From: Limiplasma sp964416065
GTDB taxonomy: Bacteria; Bacillota; Clostridia; Christensenellales; Aristaeellaceae
Assembly: GCA_964416065.1 (NCBI GenBank)
Contig: CAYQCL010000067.1
Coordinates: 1 to 8,411 of the forward strand
DNA length: 8,411 bases
Reading direction: 5' to 3'
The position numbers and the translations under genes were made by a program. Below the pieces are notes generated by a model. The model did no database searches. It saw only the letters and a program-made list of their open reading frames with translations, and was not told the origin of the DNA. This document shows positions 1 to 6,573 of this stretch, piece after piece (the first letter of the stretch is position 1; each line of letters starts with the position of its first letter).

Positions 1-22
1 CGGGTTTCATAACCCCATTGGT

Positions 23-41
23 GCCTTTCGCAGAAAGGCGG
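23..41 (+). promoter_or_regulatory. Hairpin covering the ribosome binding site of the aminopeptidase gene
   Basis: GCCTTTC (23-29) and GAAAGGC (33-39) form a perfect 7-bp stem with a 3-nt loop. The right arm contains AAAGG of the only plausible Shine-Dalgarno sequence (AAAGGCGG, 34-41) for the ATG at 52, at a rather long 10-nt spacing. No U-tract follows, so it is not a terminator. The structure is seen in the sequence; that it lowers translation is inference. No promoter for the gene is visible in the 51 bases available, so transcription probably starts to the left of the window. Confidence 0.4.
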
Positions 42-51
42 AATTATAACG

Positions 52-1167
52 ATGAAGGATCCCCGAATTGAAAAGCTGAGCCGTCAGCTCATCCGCTACT
101 CCTGTGAGCTGAAGACGGGAGAGCGCGTACTGATCGAGTGTACCGGAGAGGCGCGCGAGCTGGTCTGCGCGCTCGTAAACGACGCCTACGCGGTCGGCGC
201 GGAGCCGATCGTGGTTCTGCGCGATCCCGCCGCGCAGCGCGCGCTGCTTATGGGCGGGACAAAGGAAAAGTGGGAGGAGGAGGCGCTCATCGACGCGGAG
301 CGGATGCGCCGCGTGGACGCCTACATCGGAATCCGCGCGGGCAGCAACAGCTATGAGCAGGCCGATGTGCCGCCCGAAAAGCAGCGCCTTTATATGCAGT
401 ATTACAGCCAGCCCGTACACAGCCGGATCCGCGTGCCCGAGACCCGCTGGGTGGTGCTCAGGTATCCCACGCCGTCCATGGCCCAGCTGGCGGAGACCAG
501 CGCGGAGGCGTTCGAGGATCACTATTTTGATGTCTGCACGCTGGATTACGGCAAAATGAGCCGCGCCATGGACGCGCTGGTCAGCCGCATGGAACGCGCG
601 GATCGGGTGCATATCATCGGCCCGGGCACCGACCTTACCTTCTCTATCAAGGGGATGCCGGCCATCAAGTGCGACGGCAAGCTCAACATCCCCGACGGCG
701 AGGTATTCTCCGCGCCCGTGCGCGAAAGCGTCAACGGCGTTTTGCAATACAACACGCCCAGCCTGTACCAGGGCAATGTATTTGAGCGCACGCGGCTTGT
801 GTTTCAGGACGGCAGGATCATCGAGGCCACCAGCAGCGACACCGTCCGCTCCAATCAGATTTTTGATACCGACGAGGGCGCGCGCTATGTCGGCGAGTTC
901 GCCATCGGCGTCAACCCCTATATCACCAAGGCGATCAAGGACACGCTTTTCGACGAGAAGATCGCGGGCAGCTTCCATTTCACCCCGGGCAACAGCTACG
1001 ACGAATGCCCCAACGGGAACAAGAGCGCGATTCATTGGGATCTGGTCTGCATCCAGACGCCCGAATACGGCGGCGGCGAGATTGCCTTTGACGGCGAGGT
1101 GATCCGCCGGGACGGCCTGTTCGTGCCGGAGGACCTCCAGGCGCTGAATCCCGAAAACTTGAAGTGA
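52..1167 (+). CDS. M29-family metallo-aminopeptidase (AmpS / aminopeptidase T type)
   Basis: A 371-residue protein of the thermophilic metalloprotease M29 family: cytoplasmic exopeptidases that remove N-terminal residues from peptides with a two-metal centre. The expected ligand series is present in order: Glu217 in IPDGEVFSAP, Glu282 in VGEFAIGVNP, His309 in GSFHFTPGNSY, and His328 and Asp330 in AIHWDLV. They sit at the C-terminal end of the protein as in the family, whose better-studied members are about 410 residues, so this is a slightly short form. There is no signal peptide or membrane segment. The ATG at 52 is preceded by a moderate, hairpin-covered ribosome binding site. The gene ends 16 nt before the next start, so the two are probably cotranscribed. 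Likely role is peptide turnover; substrate preference cannot be read from the sequence. Confidence 0.9.
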   Translation: MKDPRIEKLSRQLIRYSCELKTGERVLIECTGEARELVCALVNDAYAVGAEPIVVLRDPAAQRALLMGGTKEKWEEEALIDAERMRRVDAYIGIRAGSNSYEQADVPPEKQRLYMQYYSQPVHSRIRVPETRWVVLRYPTPSMAQLAETSAEAFEDHYFDVCTLDYGKMSRAMDALVSRMERADRVHIIGPGTDLTFSIKGMPAIKCDGKLNIPDGEVFSAPVRESVNGVLQYNTPSLYQGNVFERTRLVFQDGRIIEATSSDTVRSNQIFDTDEGARYVGEFAIGVNPYITKAIKDTLFDEKIAGSFHFTPGNSYDECPNGNKSAIHWDLVCIQTPEYGGGEIAFDGEVIRRDGLFVPEDLQALNPENLK

Positions 1168-1183
1168 CGCGGGGGCGTATAGC

Positions 1184-1729
1184 GTGGAGTTTGTACGGTT
1201 GACGGACGCGGACGATCCGCGCCTTGAGACGGCGATGCGTTTGTATGGCGAGAGCTTTCCCGCTCACGAGCAGCGCGAGGAGGCCTCGCAGCGGGAAATC
1301 ATGTCCCATCCCGACTATCATTTTACGCTGATTCTTGAGGAAGAGGCGTTTTTGGGTGTGCTTTTGTACTGGGAGACCGAGGGCTTCTTCTATGTCGAGC
1401 ATTTCTGCATGGAGCCCTCAAAGCGCGGGAGGGGATATGGCCGGCGCGCGCTGGAAAAGCTGAACGCTATTGCGCGCAATGCCGGAAGGGCCGTGATCCT
1501 GGAGATCGATCCGCCCGTGGACGAGCTCTCCCTGCGCAGAAAAGGGTTTTATGAGCGGGTCGGCTATCGGGCCAATCGCTGGCCGCACGTGCATCCGCCG
1601 TATCACGAGAGGAACGCGGGGCATGCGCTCGTCGTCATGTCGTATCCGGAGATGCTTTCGCGCGAGGAATACGAAGCCTTCAACGGCTATCTGCGCCGGA
1701 CGGTTATGGCGGGTGCCTGGGGACGCTGA
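1184..1729 (+). CDS. GNAT-family N-acetyltransferase
   Basis: A 181-residue protein starting at GTG (1184), with a GGGGG stretch at 1171-1175 as ribosome binding site, 8 nt upstream. The GNAT acetyl-CoA pyrophosphate loop is seen as RGRGYG (81-86), preceded by the beta-strand FFYVEHFCMEP (68-78) and followed by the helix of motif A. A second typical segment, KGFYERVGY (120-128), matches the motif B region. The N-terminal ESFPAHEQRE (23-32) is common in a subgroup of Clostridia GNAT proteins of unknown substrate. The extra C-terminal tail of about 30 residues after the fold has no obvious motif. It sits close behind the aminopeptidase gene and is separated from rfbA by a fresh promoter. The acceptor could be a small molecule or a protein N-terminus; nothing in the sequence decides. 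Confidence 0.85.
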   Translation: MEFVRLTDADDPRLETAMRLYGESFPAHEQREEASQREIMSHPDYHFTLILEEEAFLGVLLYWETEGFFYVEHFCMEPSKRGRGYGRRALEKLNAIARNAGRAVILEIDPPVDELSLRRKGFYERVGYRANRWPHVHPPYHERNAGHALVVMSYPEMLSREEYEAFNGYLRRTVMAGAWGR

Positions 1730-1736
1730 GCGCCGC

Positions 1737-1765
1737 TTTACATCCTTTCCAAAACCGTCTATAAT
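1737..1765 (+). promoter_or_regulatory. Sigma-A promoter of the rfbA operon
   Basis: TTTACA (1737-1742) and a perfect TATAAT (1760-1765) are separated by exactly 17 nt. Transcription would begin near 1772, giving a short leader of about 28 nt before the rfbA ATG at 1800. The ribosome binding site AAAGGAG (1785-1791) lies 8 nt before that ATG. The -35 begins 8 nt after the stop of the preceding GNAT gene, so this is a new transcription unit. No operator-like palindrome is seen around it. Confidence 0.85.
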
Positions 1766-1799
1766 GGCGTCAGAGACAACTACGAAAGGAGCACAGTCG

Positions 1800-2702
1800 A
1801 TGAAAGGCATTATCCTTGCCGGCGGCGCGGGCACGCGCCTGTATCCGCTCACGATGGTAACAAGCAAGCAGCTTTTACCCATATACGACAAGCCGATGAT
1901 CTATTACCCGCTTTCCACGCTTATGCTGGCGGGGATTCGTGACATCCTGATTATTTCCACACCTGTGGATACCCCGCGCTTTGAGGCGCTTTTGGGAGAC
2001 GGCAGCCAATTCGGACTGTCGCTTCGCTACGCGGTGCAGCCCTCGCCGGACGGGCTGGCGCAGGCGTTTTTGATCGGCGAGGACTTCATCGCGGGCGAGC
2101 CGTGCGCCATGGTGCTGGGCGATAACATCTTTTATGGGAACGGCTTTTCCGCCATGCTGCGCGAGGCGGTGGAGAACGCCAAAAACGGAATGGCAACCAT
2201 CTTTGGGTATTATGTCCACGATCCCGAGCGCTTTGGCATCGTGGAGTTTGACAGGGACGGCAGGGTGCTGTCTGTTGAAGAAAAGCCGAAAAACCCCAAG
2301 AGCAATTATTGTATCACGGGCCTGTATTTCTACGACCGCCGCGTGGTGGAGCTGGCCAAGCGGGTGAAGCCCAGTGCGCGAGGCGAGCTTGAGATTACGA
2401 GCCTGAATGATCTGTATCTTCAGGATGGCTCCCTGCGGGCCAAGGTGATGGGACGCGGCTTCGCGTGGCTGGATACCGGCACCATGGACAGCCTCATTGA
2501 CGCGTCCAATTTCGTTCAGCTCATCGAGAAGCGGCAGAGTGTGAAAATCGCCGCGCTGGAGGAAATCGCGTACCAAAAGGGCTGGATTGACAAGGACTCC
2601 TTGCTTCTGAGCGCCGAGCACTATGGAAAATCGCCCTACGGCGAGCATCTCAAGCGTGTGGCGGAGGGGCGAATCCTTTACAACACCAGTATCAGCGAAT
2701 AA
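1800..2702 (+). CDS. rfbA: Glucose-1-phosphate thymidylyltransferase (RmlA/RfbA)
   Basis: A 300-residue enzyme of normal length, converting glucose-1-phosphate and dTTP to dTDP-glucose and pyrophosphate: the first step of dTDP-sugar synthesis. The nucleotide-binding loop is GGAGTRLYPLT (8-18), followed by the SKQLLPIYDKPMIYYPLS block (22-39). Metal and substrate residues are in place: LGDN (106-109, Asp108), EEKP (160-163) and WLDTGT (223-228, Asp225). The frame stays open upstream to 1551, but ATG 1800 is chosen because AAAGGAG lies 8 nt before it, the family N-terminus MKGIILAGG begins there, and the promoter is at 1737-1765. Its stop codon TAA overlaps the AAGGAG of rfbB, implying translational coupling. 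RmlA enzymes are usually feedback-inhibited by dTDP-rhamnose; that is family knowledge, not visible here. Confidence 0.97.
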   Translation: MKGIILAGGAGTRLYPLTMVTSKQLLPIYDKPMIYYPLSTLMLAGIRDILIISTPVDTPRFEALLGDGSQFGLSLRYAVQPSPDGLAQAFLIGEDFIAGEPCAMVLGDNIFYGNGFSAMLREAVENAKNGMATIFGYYVHDPERFGIVEFDRDGRVLSVEEKPKNPKSNYCITGLYFYDRRVVELAKRVKPSARGELEITSLNDLYLQDGSLRAKVMGRGFAWLDTGTMDSLIDASNFVQLIEKRQSVKIAALEEIAYQKGWIDKDSLLLSAEHYGKSPYGEHLKRVAEGRILYNTSISE

Positions 2703-2714
2703 GGAGAACTACCT

Positions 2715-3734
2715 ATGACAATTCTTGTGACGGGCGGAGCGGGCTTTATCGGCTCCAACTTCATCTATTATCTGCTCAAGCATCATCCTGAGGATCGCGT
2801 GGTCTGCGTTGACAAGCTCACCTACGCGGGCAATCTGGAAACACTTGAGGACGCCATGAAGGAGCCCCGCTTCCGTTTTGAGCGCCAGGATATTGCCGAT
2901 TTGGAGGCGATGGACGCGCTCTTTGAAGAGGAAAAGCCGGATATCGTGGTCAACTTCGCGGCGGAGAGCCATGTGGACCGCTCGATCACCAATCCATGCG
3001 TTTTTGTGCGCACCAATGTGATGGGCACGCAGGTGCTGATGGAGTGCTGTCGGAAGCGCGGCGTCAAGCGCTATCATCAGGTGAGCACCGATGAGGTCTA
3101 TGGCGATCTGCCGCTGGACAGGCCGGATCTGTTCTTCACCGAGGAGACGCCCCTGCATACCTCCTCGCCTTACTCGGCCAGCAAGGCCAGCGCCGATCTG
3201 CTCGTGCTGGCTTACGCGCGCACGTTCGGGCTGCCGGTGTCCATCACCCGCTGCTCCAACAACTACGGTCCTTATCATTTTCCCGAAAAGCTGATCCCCC
3301 TGATGATCTCCCGCGCGCTGAACGATCAGCCGTTGCCGGTATACGGCAGGGGAGAGAATATCCGGGACTGGTTGTATGTGGAGGATCATTGCGCCGCCAT
3401 TGATCTGGTCATGCGCATGGGACGTGAGGGCGAGGTCTACAATGTGGGTGGCCACAACGAACGCACGAACATCGACGTGGTGCGCACGATCCTGAAGGAG
3501 CTCAAGAAGCCCGAAAGCCTCATCACCTATGTGACCGACCGCCCGGGGCATGACCGCCGCTATGCCATCGACCCCTCCAAAATCCACACGGAGCTGGGCT
3601 GGCTTCCACGGACGAGCTTCGAGGACGGCATCCGCAGGACAATCCGGTGGTATCTGGATAACCGCGCCTGGTGGGAGCATATTCTGGCCGGCGAATATCA
3701 AAGCTACTATGAAAAGATGTATGGGAATCGATAA
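2715..3734 (+). CDS. rfbB: dTDP-glucose 4,6-dehydratase (RmlB/RfbB)
   Basis: A 339-residue extended short-chain dehydrogenase that converts dTDP-glucose to dTDP-4-keto-6-deoxyglucose with bound NAD+. The Rossmann loop GGAGFIGS is at 7-14. The catalytic Thr-Asp-Glu triad is in STDEVYG (Thr125, Asp126, Glu127). The Tyr-x3-Lys pair is Tyr153 and Lys157 in PYSASKASAD. The family signature RCSNNYGPYHFPEKLIPL begins at Arg179. The ribosome binding site AAGGAG (2701-2706) overlaps the rfbA stop and lies 8 nt before the ATG. The product is a branch point leading to rhamnose, fucosamine and other deoxysugars. The next genes are a GNAT and a Nudix protein rather than rfbC and rfbD, so the end product is not determined by this window. 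Confidence 0.97.
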   Translation: MTILVTGGAGFIGSNFIYYLLKHHPEDRVVCVDKLTYAGNLETLEDAMKEPRFRFERQDIADLEAMDALFEEEKPDIVVNFAAESHVDRSITNPCVFVRTNVMGTQVLMECCRKRGVKRYHQVSTDEVYGDLPLDRPDLFFTEETPLHTSSPYSASKASADLLVLAYARTFGLPVSITRCSNNYGPYHFPEKLIPLMISRALNDQPLPVYGRGENIRDWLYVEDHCAAIDLVMRMGREGEVYNVGGHNERTNIDVVRTILKELKKPESLITYVTDRPGHDRRYAIDPSKIHTELGWLPRTSFEDGIRRTIRWYLDNRAWWEHILAGEYQSYYEKMYGNR

Positions 3735-3745
3735 GGAGCCGGAAA

Positions 3746-4189
3746 ATGCGGATTCGCAAATTCGAGAAGACGGAGCGGGGGATGTACCTGGAAATGGCGG
3801 AGAGGTTTTACCATTCCTCCGCAGTGCTTCATCCCGTCCCGCGTGAATACCTTGAACGAACCTTTGACGAAATGCTGCGTTCGGATGTCTATGTGGACGG
3901 CTATCTGTTGGAAAGCGACGGCGGCGAGCCGATGGGCTACATGCTGTTGAGCAAGACATTTTCGCAGGAATGCGGCGGCCTGGCCATCTGGGTGGAGGAA
4001 TTGAGCGTGCTTCCCGCGTTTCGCGGACAGGGAGCCGGTTCCGAGGCGCTCAATTGGGTCAAAAAGCGCTATCCCGAGGTCAGACGCATCCGTCTTGAGG
4101 TGGAGCCGGACAATGAACGCGCTATCGAACTGTACCGCCGTCTTGGCTATGAGGAGCTATCCTATTATCAAATGATTTGGGATGCGTAA
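3746..4189 (+). CDS. GNAT-family N-acetyltransferase in the rfb operon
   Basis: A 147-residue, single-domain GNAT protein of minimal fold length. The acetyl-CoA loop is RGQGAG (93-98), after the beta-strand IWVEELSVLP (81-90); NERAIELYRRLGY (123-135) is the typical C-terminal motif. The ATG at 3746 has AAGGAG (3733-3738) 7 nt upstream, and that site overlaps the rfbB stop codon just as the rfbB site overlaps the rfbA stop, so the three genes look translationally coupled. N-acetylation of a dTDP-amino sugar is one possibility from the context. However, sugar acetyltransferases of those pathways are often of other folds and no aminotransferase is present, so a general small-molecule or protein acetyltransferase is equally likely. 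Confidence 0.87.
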   Translation: MRIRKFEKTERGMYLEMAERFYHSSAVLHPVPREYLERTFDEMLRSDVYVDGYLLESDGGEPMGYMLLSKTFSQECGGLAIWVEELSVLPAFRGQGAGSEALNWVKKRYPEVRRIRLEVEPDNERAIELYRRLGYEELSYYQMIWDA

Positions 4190-4200
4190 AAGGGGTCGGC

Positions 4201-4228
4201 GCGCTTTTCCAAAGCGCCGAAGAGGAGG
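4201..4228 (+). promoter_or_regulatory. Intergenic hairpin just before the Nudix ribosome binding site
   Basis: GCGCTTT (4201-4207) and AAAGCGC (4211-4217) form a perfect 7-bp stem with a 3-nt loop. It is followed 5 nt later by AGGAGG (4223-4228), the ribosome binding site that fixes the Nudix start at 4236. No U-tract follows, so it should not terminate. It may protect the RNA end after processing or tune translation of the last gene of the operon; this is inference. Confidence 0.4.
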
Positions 4229-4235
4229 AACGCCT

Positions 4236-4727
4236 ATGGAGCTTTGGGACGCTTATCTGGAGGACGGCACGCCGACGGGACGCGATCTCGTTCGCGGTGA
4301 GCCGGTGCCTCAGGGACTGTATCATATCGTCTGTTCGGTTCTGGTGCGTCACACGGACGGAACCTATCTGCTCATGAAGCGCGATCCCACCAAGCCTACC
4401 TGGCCCAATGTCTATGAGGCGAGCGCGGGCGGGAGCGCGATCAAGGGAGAGACGGCACAGGAAGCGGCGCGGCGCGAGCTGTTTGAGGAAACGGGCATCA
4501 AGGCGAACAGGCTTGTTTCGTTGTATCAGGAGAAGGGGCCACATACATTCTATTACAGCTTCCTGTGCGAGACGGATATTCCCAAGGACGCGATTGTGCT
4601 TCAGGAGGGCGAGACAACCGGCTACCTCTGGGTCACCAGGGAAACGCTTATGGAAATGGCCAAGGCCGAACCGCCGGTACTGGTGGTTCAGCAGGGCGTC
4701 AGGCGGTATTTTGAAAGCATGGCATAA
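4236..4727 (+). CDS. Nudix hydrolase
   Basis: A 163-residue protein with a complete Nudix box at residues 66-88 that fits Gx5Ex7REUxEExGU at every fixed position; the metal-binding REL-EE core is at 80-85. Nudix enzymes hydrolyse nucleoside diphosphates linked to another group. The N-terminal ELWDAYLEDG and VRGEPVPQGLYH segments, with LLMKRDPTKPTWPN (45-58), are typical of a widespread subgroup that resembles isopentenyl-diphosphate isomerase in layout but is usually of unknown substrate. ATG 4236 is preferred over an upstream in-frame ATG at 4182, because AGGAGG lies 7 nt before 4236 while the upstream codon overlaps the previous gene and lacks a site. It is last in the rfb operon, directly before a terminator. 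Hydrolysis of a dTDP-sugar is possible but unproven. Confidence 0.92.
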   Translation: MELWDAYLEDGTPTGRDLVRGEPVPQGLYHIVCSVLVRHTDGTYLLMKRDPTKPTWPNVYEASAGGSAIKGETAQEAARRELFEETGIKANRLVSLYQEKGPHTFYYSFLCETDIPKDAIVLQEGETTGYLWVTRETLMEMAKAEPPVLVVQQGVRRYFESMA

Positions 4728-4733
4728 AAAAGC

Positions 4734-4769
4734 AAGCCTCGGAGCAAGCGGCTCTCCGAGGCTTTTTTT
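4734..4769 (+). terminator. Bidirectional rho-independent terminator between Nudix and mgtE
   Basis: AAGCCTCGGAG (4734-4744) and CTCCGAGGCTT (4754-4764) make a perfect 11-bp stem with a 9-nt loop, followed on the + strand by a run of T to 4769. On the - strand the same stem is followed, after GC, by six T (complement of 4726-4731). It therefore ends both the rfb operon and the convergent mgtE transcript, whose stop codon is only 7 nt from the T-run. Confidence 0.93.
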
Positions 4770-4775
4770 AGACGC

Positions 4776-6152
4776 TCAGACGCCCAAAAGCGTCTGCGCA
4801 AACAAGAAATAGACGAGCAGGCTCAGCGCGTCCACGATGGTGGTGATGAACGGGCTGGCCATGACCGCCGGATCGAAGCCCAGGCGTTTGGCCGCCATGG
4901 GCAGCATGCAGCCCACCAGCTTCGCGACCGTGACGGTAACCAGCATCGTCAGGCAGACGACCGCCGCCACAAAGACCGTGACGCCCTCGTTGCCCATCAA
5001 AATCCGGTCCACCAGCATGATCTTGCCAAAGCAGGCCATGGAAAGCACCGCGCCGCAGAGAACCGCCGTGCGCAGCTCCTTCCATACGACCTTGCCGAAG
5101 TCGCTAAATTTCAGCTCGCTCAGCGACAGGGCGCGGATGACCGTAACGGCGGACTGTGAGCCGGAGTTGCCGCCCGTGTCCATTAGCATCGGGATGAAGG
5201 CCGTTAGCACCACCTGCGCGGCCAGCGCGTCCTCAAACGAGGTGATAATCATGCCCGTAAACGTCGCCGAGACCATCAACAGGAGCAGCCAGGGAATCCT
5301 GTGTTTGAACAGGTCCAGCGGCGTGCTTTTCAGATAGGTTTCCTCGGACGGCGTCATGCCGGCCATGATCTCGATATCCTCGGTGGCCTCGTCCTCCATG
5401 ACGTCCATGGCGTCGTCGAAGGTGACGATGCCGACCATGCGGCTATCCCCATCCACGACAGGCAGCGCCAGGAAGTTGTATTTGGAAAGTGTTCTGGCCA
5501 CTTCCTCCTGATCCGTTTGGGTGGTGACGGAGATCACGTTGGTCAGCATGATATCGGAAACCAGCGTATCGTCGTTTTGGGCCAATAGCAGATCCTTGAC
5601 CGTTACGACACCCACAAGCCGGCGGTTGTCGGTCACATAGCAGGTATAGATCGTTTCCTTGTCCACGCCCTGACGGCGAATCTGCTTGAGACTCTCGCTC
5701 ACCGTCATGAAGGGCTTGAGCGAGACGTATTCGATCGTCATGATCGATCCGGCGGAATTCTCGGGATAGCGCAGAATCTGGTTGATGGAGTTGCGCATCT
5801 CGGGATCGGCCTGCCTCAGGATGCGCTTGACAACGTTGGCCGGCATCTCCTCGACCAGATCGGCTGCGTCATCCACATATAGCTCATCGATGATCTCCTT
5901 GAGCTCGATGTCCGAAAAGCCGTGAATCAAAAGCTCCTGCGCGTCCGGCTCCATCTCCACAAAGGTCTCCGCAGCGGCCTCCTTTGGCAGAAGCCGGAAC
6001 AGAAGAGGAATGCGATCCTCCTCCAGATTGGTGAAGAGGCCCGCGATGTCGCTGGGATTCATGGTCAAGAGGATATCCCGAAGCGTCTTATACTTTTTTT
6101 CATTCAGCAAGGTTAAAAGCGTGTTTTGTACGATTTCAAAACGCTCAATCAT
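4776..6152 (-). CDS. mgtE: MgtE-type magnesium channel
   Basis: A 458-residue membrane protein of normal family length. Order of parts: a helical N domain (about 1-130) with many acidic residues, two CBS domains (about 138-200 and 200-260), then five predicted membrane segments (about 286-455). The signature PMLMDTGGNSGSQS is at 321-334. ITTIVDALSLL near the end carries Asp441, matching the pore aspartate (Asp432 in Thermus thermophilus). In this family the N and CBS domains sense cytoplasmic Mg2+ and close the pore when it is plentiful. The ATG at 6152 has AGGAGG (complement of 6161-6166) 8 nt upstream. The gene has its own promoter and a structured leader with a small upstream ORF, so control probably also acts on the RNA. 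It is convergent with the rfb operon and shares its terminator. Confidence 0.96.
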   Translation of the reverse strand: MIERFEIVQNTLLTLLNEKKYKTLRDILLTMNPSDIAGLFTNLEEDRIPLLFRLLPKEAAAETFVEMEPDAQELLIHGFSDIELKEIIDELYVDDAADLVEEMPANVVKRILRQADPEMRNSINQILRYPENSAGSIMTIEYVSLKPFMTVSESLKQIRRQGVDKETIYTCYVTDNRRLVGVVTVKDLLLAQNDDTLVSDIMLTNVISVTTQTDQEEVARTLSKYNFLALPVVDGDSRMVGIVTFDDAMDVMEDEATEDIEIMAGMTPSEETYLKSTPLDLFKHRIPWLLLLMVSATFTGMIITSFEDALAAQVVLTAFIPMLMDTGGNSGSQSAVTVIRALSLSELKFSDFGKVVWKELRTAVLCGAVLSMACFGKIMLVDRILMGNEGVTVFVAAVVCLTMLVTVTVAKLVGCMLPMAAKRLGFDPAVMASPFITTIVDALSLLVYFLFAQTLLGV

Positions 6153-6202
6153 TGTGCTCCCCTCCTATCTTTTTTTGAACCTTCGTTTGAAAGTTAGGAA
6201 GT

Positions 6203-6309
6203 GGAAACACACCCGTCCTATATGATTACGCAAGAAACACCACGGCCAAAGGCGTGGCGATACTTCGGTCAGGTATGTTGCCGCTACTTCCCGCGTCCAT
6301 GGTGTTTCC
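6203..6309 (-). promoter_or_regulatory. Structured 5' leader of mgtE with competing pairings
   Basis: In the minus-strand RNA, 6308-6297 (GAAACACCAUGG) pairs with 6245-6234 (CCGUGGUGUUUC) over 12 bp. One pair is a U-G wobble that would be an A-C mismatch in RNA from the other strand, which supports the minus strand. This stem covers the start codon of the leader ORF. Two rivals exist. CCACGCC/GGCCGUGG (6257-6240, one bulge) uses the same right arm. GGAAACAC (6309-6302) can instead pair with GUGUUUCC (6210-6203) downstream of the leader ORF. An inner hairpin spans 6282-6256. No U-tract precedes mgtE, and no sequence complementary to its ribosome binding site is obvious. No known riboswitch class could be fitted with confidence. 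Confidence 0.5.
6226..6300 (-). CDS. Leader peptide (24 residues) upstream of mgtE
   Basis: ATG at 6300 is preceded by GGGAGG (complement of 6308-6313) with a 7-nt spacer, a good ribosome binding site. The frame runs 24 codons to TAA at 6226-6228, ending 73 nt before the mgtE ATG. The peptide begins MDAGSSGNIPD, has prolines at 10 and 17 (IPD and ATPLA), and ends in the hydrophobic AVVFLA. It lies wholly inside the leader transcribed from 6338-6366, and its codons make up the arms of the competing stems. Known precedent: MgtL of Salmonella, a short proline-containing leader peptide whose translation controls the mgtA Mg2+ transporter gene. The sequence here is not recognisably MgtL. Translation is well supported by the signals; Mg2+ sensing is inference from position. 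Confidence 0.6.
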   Translation of the reverse strand: MDAGSSGNIPDRSIATPLAVVFLA

Positions 6310-6337
6310 TCCCTTCGCTCTGTTTTTATACAAAAGT

Positions 6338-6366
6338 AATATATTGCAAAAAAGACCGGATGTCAA
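6338..6366 (-). promoter_or_regulatory. Sigma-A promoter of mgtE
   Basis: Read on the minus strand, TTGACA (complement of 6361-6366) and TATATT (complement of 6338-6343) are 17 nt apart: a perfect -35 and a one-mismatch -10. Transcription should start near 6331, giving a leader of roughly 180 nt before the mgtE ATG at 6152. That is far longer than needed for a ribosome binding site alone and contains the leader ORF and stems. The stretch upstream, 6367-6530, holds no gene that I can support. Confidence 0.85.
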
Positions 6367-6530
6367 CGGGCGAGGCGAGAATTTCTTCAGGGTTTTTGTA
6401 CTTCAAATTTCATCAAAAGTCAGGGGCCTCAAATAACGAGCTTGCGGCTGATATATTTGCTCAAAGTCCTTGCACTTGACAAGTTACAGCGATTGGCTTT
6501 TCCAAAACAAAATTCCTTGATTTTTCCCCC

Positions 6531-6559
6531 GAAAAAACAGAGGCGGAAAAATCCGCCCC
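6531..6559 (-). terminator. Rho-independent terminator of the surface protein gene
   Basis: On the minus strand GGGGCGGA (complement of 6552-6559) pairs with TCCGCCTC (complement of 6540-6547), 8 bp with one G-U pair and a UUUU loop. After UG it is followed by six U (complement of 6532-6537). It begins 14 nt after the stop codon of the surface protein gene. Confidence 0.88.
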
Positions 6560-6573
6560 GTCAATCAGTTAGT

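Noticed and set aside
7..1035. Long minus-strand open frame opposite the aminopeptidase
   Set aside because: Same reason: the + strand carries the complete M29 ligand set and the minus frame has no recognisable domain.
1551..1799. In-frame extension of rfbA upstream to 1551
   Set aside because: It overlaps the GNAT gene in another frame, lacks a ribosome binding site, and the family N-terminus, promoter and AAAGGAG all point to ATG 1800.
2709..3959. Long minus-strand open frame opposite rfbB
   Set aside because: It is a shadow of a G+C-rich gene: the + strand has full RmlB motifs, while the minus frame shows no family pattern.
6216..6231. String TCCTATATGATTACGC on the + strand, like part of an M-box riboswitch
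   Set aside because: It is on the strand opposite to mgtE, no gene follows it on the + strand, and the other conserved M-box blocks are missing.
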